A stretch of DNA of 64,000 bases from Gnetum montanum. Taxonomy: Eukaryota > Streptophyta > Gnetopsida > Gnetales > Gnetaceae. The DNA is taken from NCBI GenBank assembly GCA_015680685.1, contig MNCI01017726.1, forward strand, positions 100,805-164,804. Reading direction: 5' to 3'. The notes beneath the pieces were generated by a model, which was not told where the DNA came from, ran no database searches, and worked only from the letters and a program-made list of their open reading frames with translations. Below are positions 59,133 through 64,000 of the stretch, piece after piece. Position 1 is the first letter of the stretch. Each line of letters opens with the position of its first letter. The position numbers and the translations under genes were made by a program.

Positions 59133-62100
59133 ATGGCCCCCAAGAATATCTTTTCAACATTGTCTCTCAGTGGACCACACAGGGAAGTAAAAAGGATAAT
59201 CAATATAGAATCTTTGGATCTAGACTCTAGTGCTTATACTAATTTAATAGCCTTCACTCAGGAAACGTCGGAATGGTCTAAAAATGTGGCTAAGACTTTA
59301 GATCTAGAGCCCGATAATATCACTGAAGATCCTCTTGTTGAAGTTCCCATTACTATATCCAATGATGAAACTAGAACATTGAAATTAAGTGCCCTACTGG
59401 ACTCACAATTTGTTAGTGACATCACTCGAGTACTAAAAGAAAATATAAAAACATTTGCATGGTCACATACCAACATGCCATGGTTGGACCCTCAAATTGT
59501 CCAACATAACATTATTCTTGATGAAAAAGTCAGACCGGTGAAGCAAAAGGTATGAAAGGTTAGACCAGAAGTGGCATTAACAGTCCGTGATGAAATCACA
59601 AAGCTCTATCAAGTTGGTTAACTATTCCGACTAGGTATCAAACAGTGTCGTAGTCCCTAAGAAGAATAGTAGTATACGCATATGCATTGACTTTTGTGAT
59701 CTTAACATAGTCACTATAAAAGATGACTTTTCGCTACCTAGTATCGATCAACTTATTGACACAACTGCTGGGCATGCACTGTTATCCTTTATGGATGGAT
59801 TTTCAAGATAAAATTTAATAAGAATAAACCCAGAACATCAACTCAGGACAACCTTCATGACACCTTGGGGCACATTCTACTATACGATGATGTTTTTTGG
59901 TCTTAAAAATGTAGATGCTACATATCAATAAGCAATCACATATATTTAGTGATTACATGCTCAATTTTCTCAATGATTATGTTGATGAAATTGCGGTTAA
60001 ATATAAAATAACCAAACAACATGCAAAAGATCTAGACTTAGTGCTTAAACATTGTCTCAAATATGACCTCAGACTCAATCCAAAAAAGTATGTCTTTGGT
60101 GTCAAAACAGGAAAAATGCTTGGCTTCATAGTCTCTGAAATAGGGATACCAGTAGACCCTGATAAGGTTAAGGTGATAATTAACATGCAACCACCAAAAA
60201 ACCTTACCAAACTACATGGTCCACAAGGTAGTTTGTAATTCATTAGACACTTTCTCGCAAAGCTTATGGATAAGTTGAGACCCATGCAACACCTACTACG
60301 AAAGAATGTGCATTTCCAATGGACTCAACAGTGCCAGGAAGCATTCGAGAACATAAATCAAGGGCTAGCTCAACTACCGACAGTTTATCCCCCACAGAGC
60401 GATAAACCCTTCTACATCTACCTTGCAACCTCCAATTCTTCCATTGCATCGATACTTTGTGAAAAATGTAAAGATGGAATCGAGATCCCTGTCTATTACA
60501 AAGCCATACTCTAATCGCCTATGAACAATGATACAACGACATGGAGAGATCATGCCTTGCCCTTGTCTTCTCCTTGAAGAAATGGTGGCATTATCTCTTC
60601 TGTAATTAAGTCTACATCATTTGCAAGAATAATATGCTTCGAGCCATCACTAACAACATCTATGAGTCGAGTAGGATAGCTAGATGGAAAGAAATGATTG
60701 CGGAGTTTGACCTATACTATGTTGCTCAATCCTCCACAAAAGGTTAAGCAATAGTCACACAATTGACCATCTTTCCAACACATGATCAAGCAAACCCTGA
60801 ATTCCCTTATGATAATGTTAATAGTATATACGCCGTACCTGACAACTACAAGGCAATCCTTTATTTTGATGGAGCTTCAACTTCCCAAGGAGGAAGTGCT
60901 ACGACCATTTTAACATACCCCTCCGGAGAAATCTAACCCTTTGCGAATTGATTAACCCTTCCTTGTAACAAGAATGTGGTGGAATACGAAGGTCTTATTA
61001 GAGGTCTTCTGGTAGCATTAACTTCAGGAATCACATGTCTTGTAGTTTGAGGTGATTCACAGTAAGTCATTAATCAAGTCATGGAGGTTTACGCATGCAA
61101 GGCTCTCCATTTGCAACCATATTGTGATTTGACCAAACATCTACTGAAGCAATTAGTAGATGTGGATGTACAACATGTCCCTAGAAGTGAAAACACCATT
61201 GTCAATGCACTTTCTACACTAGCTCTAAACATGACACCTGAAATGTTCCATGCATTACCGAGTTCTATAACAAATTGTGCCAAACCTATAACTAATGCTC
61301 TCGATGAAATACCCATAGCATCTATTAGCACAACACATGCAATAGAATGGTACGATGACATAAAAGAGTACCTTCTACAAGGTGAACCTCCACAATGTTT
61401 GACAAACACTCAAAAGGATGCAATGCAAAAATGATCTCAGCAATATGCATTAATAGAAGACACATTGTGTTAAAAATCCTATGAAGGTATTTTGTTGATG
61501 TGCGTTAGTAGTATCAACGATCAAACGATTGTAGAGCAAGTCCACGAAGGACTTTTTGGAGGGCACATAGCACCCAAAGTAATGGAAACAAAGATTAGGC
61601 ACTTGGGCTACTACTAGCCACACATAGAAGATGATTTCTTCTCCAAGGTTAGGACATGTAACATTTTTCAAAGGCATGGTAACCTAATACATGTGCCACC
61701 TAACAAATTGCACACAACACAAATTACATGGCCATTCCCAAGATGGGGATTAGAAATCATTGGACCAATAACACCACCATCTTCCATAGGGCATAGCTTC
61801 ATTATCATTGCAACTGGATACTTCATAAAATGGGTGGAAGCTATTCCCCTTAGGAAGACCACTTCTAAGCATGTTTGCAGTTTCATACTAGAAAACATCA
61901 TGACCCGTTTTGGTATTTCGATGACCATTATTGCCGACAATGGGCCACAGTTCAGCAGTGTAGATACTAAAAACTTCTGTGAAAGCCTGGGTATTAAACA
62001 TGCATTCTCGTCACCTTACTACCCATAGAGCAATGGTCAAGTGGAGGCTACAAAAAAAACTGTCATCATGGTGCTAAAAAAGATGCTAAATCAGAGCAAG

Positions 62101-62585
62101 AGGCAATGGCACGAATAATTAATCTATGCATTGTGGGCATACAGAACAACACATCAAACACCTATAGGTAAGACTCCATATAGTCTTGTATACGGATCTG
62201 AACTTGTTTTACCCTTGGAGTTATAGGTTCCCTCATTGTAAATAGCTCTCTCAGGCCTCCTCGATGAAATCCAAAGTAATGAATTGCGCATTGTTGACGT
62301 TGACTCGGTGGAAGAGGAACGTGTGCAAACGCTTGATCAGATCAAGTGGTACCACAAACAACAATGGCAATGACACCAACACAATATGCATAAGAGCCCA
62401 ATTAAGGAAGGAGACCTAGTCCTTAAGGCCATCCATGAACACCCAGATAAATTCTCAGCTAACTAGAAAGGGCCATACTTAGTCACCAAGGCGTACAATA
62501 ACGGAGCATTCAAACTTGCTGACATGGATAAGAATGAGTTCGCTAATCCCACAAATCACCTGTACCTGAAATGGTACTATGTCTG
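59133..62585 (+). pseudogene. Tat-type pol: RT, RNase H, second RNase H, integrase; degenerate
   Basis: Starts MAPKNIFSTLSLSG with an acidic spacer before RT. RT shows FAWSHTNMPWLDPQIV near 59450, LSFMDGFS near 59785, and the catalytic box as YVDE (about 59968-59980) where YVDD or YLDD is expected. Then LKYDLRLNPKKYVFGVKTGK and LGFIVSE. RNase H continues with WTQQCQEAFENINQGL and FYIYLATS to about 60780. The second RNase H-like domain has AILYFDGASTSQGG near 60855, VVEYEGLIRGLLVAL near 60970 and NTIVNALSTLA near 61200. Integrase begins HEGLFGGHI near 61545, with core words WGLEIIGPITPP, FIIIATGYFIKWVEAIPL, DNGPQFSS and NGQVEAT, and ends at NPTNHLYLKWYYV, stop 62583. About a dozen stops and a few shifts. 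Confidence 0.85.
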
Positions 62586-62604
62586 ATGCACTCAAGATAC
62601 ATAA

Positions 62605-62940
62605 TGATCCTAGCATCACGACCTAAAAACTGATACCATAGAATGGTCCTAGGACTATGACTTGAAACTAGCACCATAGAATGTCCTGACGTCATGACAG
62701 TAAACTGACACCACAGAGCTCCATTCGGTATGACACTAAACTGCCACATTTGTCTTCCATGATGTAAAACTAGCATGTACAATCCACTAAGACTATAAAC
62801 TAGTTTTCCTCTTCACAGTCCACTACCACTATAAACTAGCACTACACCGTCTACTACGACACTAAACTAGTGTCGTCTAAAAGGTAATGATGTGAAACTA
62901 ACCAACCATAGTCCTCTAAGACTATAAACTGGCGATATCA
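62605..62940 (+). repeat. Motif array 3, in the 3' untranslated part after integrase
   Basis: About nine units with words such as ATGACTTGAAACTAGC, ATGACAGTAAACTGAC, ATGACACTAAACTGCC, ATGATGTAAAACTAGC, GACTATAAACTAG, CACTATAAACTAGC, CGACACTAAACTAGTG, ATGTGAAACTAACC and GACTATAAACTGGC. Steps are about 35-45 bp. It starts 20 bp after the pol stop. Tat-clade elements are known to carry variable tandem repeats in this position. Confidence 0.88.
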
Positions 62941-64000
62941 TTGATGACCAGGCAATACTTGAAAAGATATGTTGCTGCAATTGGCTATACGTGCTCCACA
63001 AAGACTTGCTACAATAATTTTTCTCATGGACCTTGATGAAGCTGATGTTGTTCATGATTTTGTCTACTTTTAAATTGCACAGAGTGGCTCCATCTCCTTG
63101 GTTGTATTCAAGTTTAAAGTACTTAGTTAACTAAATCATTTGTGGTTTTCTTATCTTCTTGGAGTTGTGTTTGTAGGATGACATGCCTAAGGTGTTCGTG
63201 CACGGATGCACTTCATCATGATAATAAGGTATCACATTCTTCCTGACACACGCAACTGGGTTAATAAATCCGTTCATAAGTACATTCCCAACTCTTGATA
63301 CATCCCCTATTCCCAATCATGTTTCCCTTATCCTATTTAATTATACCTCCTTGATACATTTTACTCATCCCAAAGCTCTTGATATACTGTTGCACACTGT
63401 GATTCTCTAAGTAGTTGCAACGCAAAACACAATCTATGGTACATGATACAAATCCAACGCATGAGCATGAGTACAACACTAAAATAAAGCTCTTTAAAAA
63501 AGAACAAAAAACCAAAAAAAAATGATCAAAGAGAAAAATGTACGAAAAAGGTCTTCAGACATCATAGACCAAAGACCATTGGCTCTTCTCATACAAGCCC
63601 CAAGCGGGAAGGCAATTGTCTTGGAAAATAGTTACACTCATGTCTCAAATGATCATGTTGCATATCATCGCATGGCTTTGGCTATTTACAACAGGCTCCT
63701 GTAAACACTCTACAAGAGTCTTGTTTCTCCAAAGAATGCACCTCCTATGTCTTTGTTTTGAGTCTGCTAAACACTAGCTACTGACAAGGACTAAAAATAT
63801 GGCTTGTTCATGTGAGAGTATTCCTCTCCCACAATTCCAAAAGCAATTATAACCCTTGATCAACTCTTGATTCCCCCCAGTTACAACCAATCCCCTTGCA
63901 TCTTGAACTGCATTTCCCCAATCCCATGTACTTTTGAACATGGTGCAATGACCTCTAGCTGGGGGCTGACGAACAATGCTTGGTACTTGGTTGGTCATGG
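62941..64000. other. 3' untranslated part of the Tat-type element or its flank; no gene seen
   Basis: No long match to 49.0-50.5 kb was seen, so the 3' LTR has not begun or is unrecognisable. Short frames on both strands (for example 63522-63704) have no support. Confidence 0.35.

Larger units (their letters stand above)
49020..64000 (+). mobile_element. Tat/Ogre-type Ty3/gypsy retrotransposon, very long, right end not in window
   Basis: A promoter-bearing LTR-like region (49.0-50.5 kb) is followed by gag and protease (50.8-53.5 kb), a 5.6-kb spacer, and RT, RNase H, a second RNase H-like domain and integrase (59.1-62.6 kb), all on the plus strand. The second RNase H-like domain between RNase H and integrase is the known hallmark of the Tat clade (Ogre, Grande, Retand and relatives). 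These elements are often longer than 10 kb and may carry extra or antisense reading frames and tandem repeats. The 3' LTR is not found before 64000, so at least 14 kb is present. Stops and frameshifts make this copy inactive. Confidence 0.8.

Noticed and set aside
1-64000. CRISPR arrays, bacterial operons or phage-type systems
   Set aside because: The window is plant nuclear DNA in character; the regular repeats found (24, 35, 44, 48 and 114 bp) are contiguous minisatellites without unique spacers.

Overview
The window looks like nuclear DNA of a seed plant with a large, repeat-filled genome. It is AT-rich and gene-poor, carries four LTR-retrotransposon lineages and a LINE relic, and contains broken copies of plant gene families (tonoplast aquaporin, subtilase, CCR4-type nuclease). 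A gymnosperm would fit, but nothing read here proves it. No intact ordinary protein-coding gene was found; almost every coding trace is interrupted by stops or frameshifts.

Layout. 0.2-5.4 kb: a complete but decayed Ty1/copia element on the minus strand, bounded by LTRs and a 5-bp target duplication. 5.4-27.2 kb: old intergenic DNA with minisatellites, LTR-like fragments, a LINE 3' end, a CCR4-like pseudogene (15.7-16.9 kb), a subtilase pseudogene split by about 1 kb of foreign sequence (20.6-22.5 kb), AT-rich and ~400-bp tandem repeats with two single-N assembly marks, and a TIP aquaporin pseudogene (26.8-27.2 kb). 27.6-33.3 kb: a Ty3/gypsy chromovirus on the minus strand with both LTRs, a tRNA-Met-type primer site and a chromodomain relic, but apparently no zinc knuckle or protease. 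A degenerate tRNA-Lys(CUU) copy lies just outside it. 33.6-42.2 kb: unassigned DNA with LTR-like pieces, one of them an inverted copy of a segment at 17.3 kb. 44.3-49.0 kb: a plus-strand Athila-like gypsy remnant cut off inside integrase. About 49.0 kb to the window end: a very long Tat/Ogre-type gypsy element on the plus strand (gag-protease 50.8-53.5 kb; RT, RNase H, a second RNase H-like domain and integrase 59.1-62.6 kb).

The most unusual feature lies inside the Tat-type element. Its gag-protease and polymerase parts are about 5.6 kb apart, and the space holds an antisense, intron-containing gene at 54203-57935. It has at least eight exons with GT-AG introns, mostly 87-138 bp; five of seven junctions keep codon phase and the last exon ends in a natural stop. 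Its product, about 1,010 residues without the N-terminus, is not one I recognise. Short arrays built on an ATG...TAAACTA motif lie on both sides of this gene, and a third array follows integrase. Most stops that break the gene are TAG, as expected if CAG codons decayed by deamination of methylated CHG cytosines in a silenced element.
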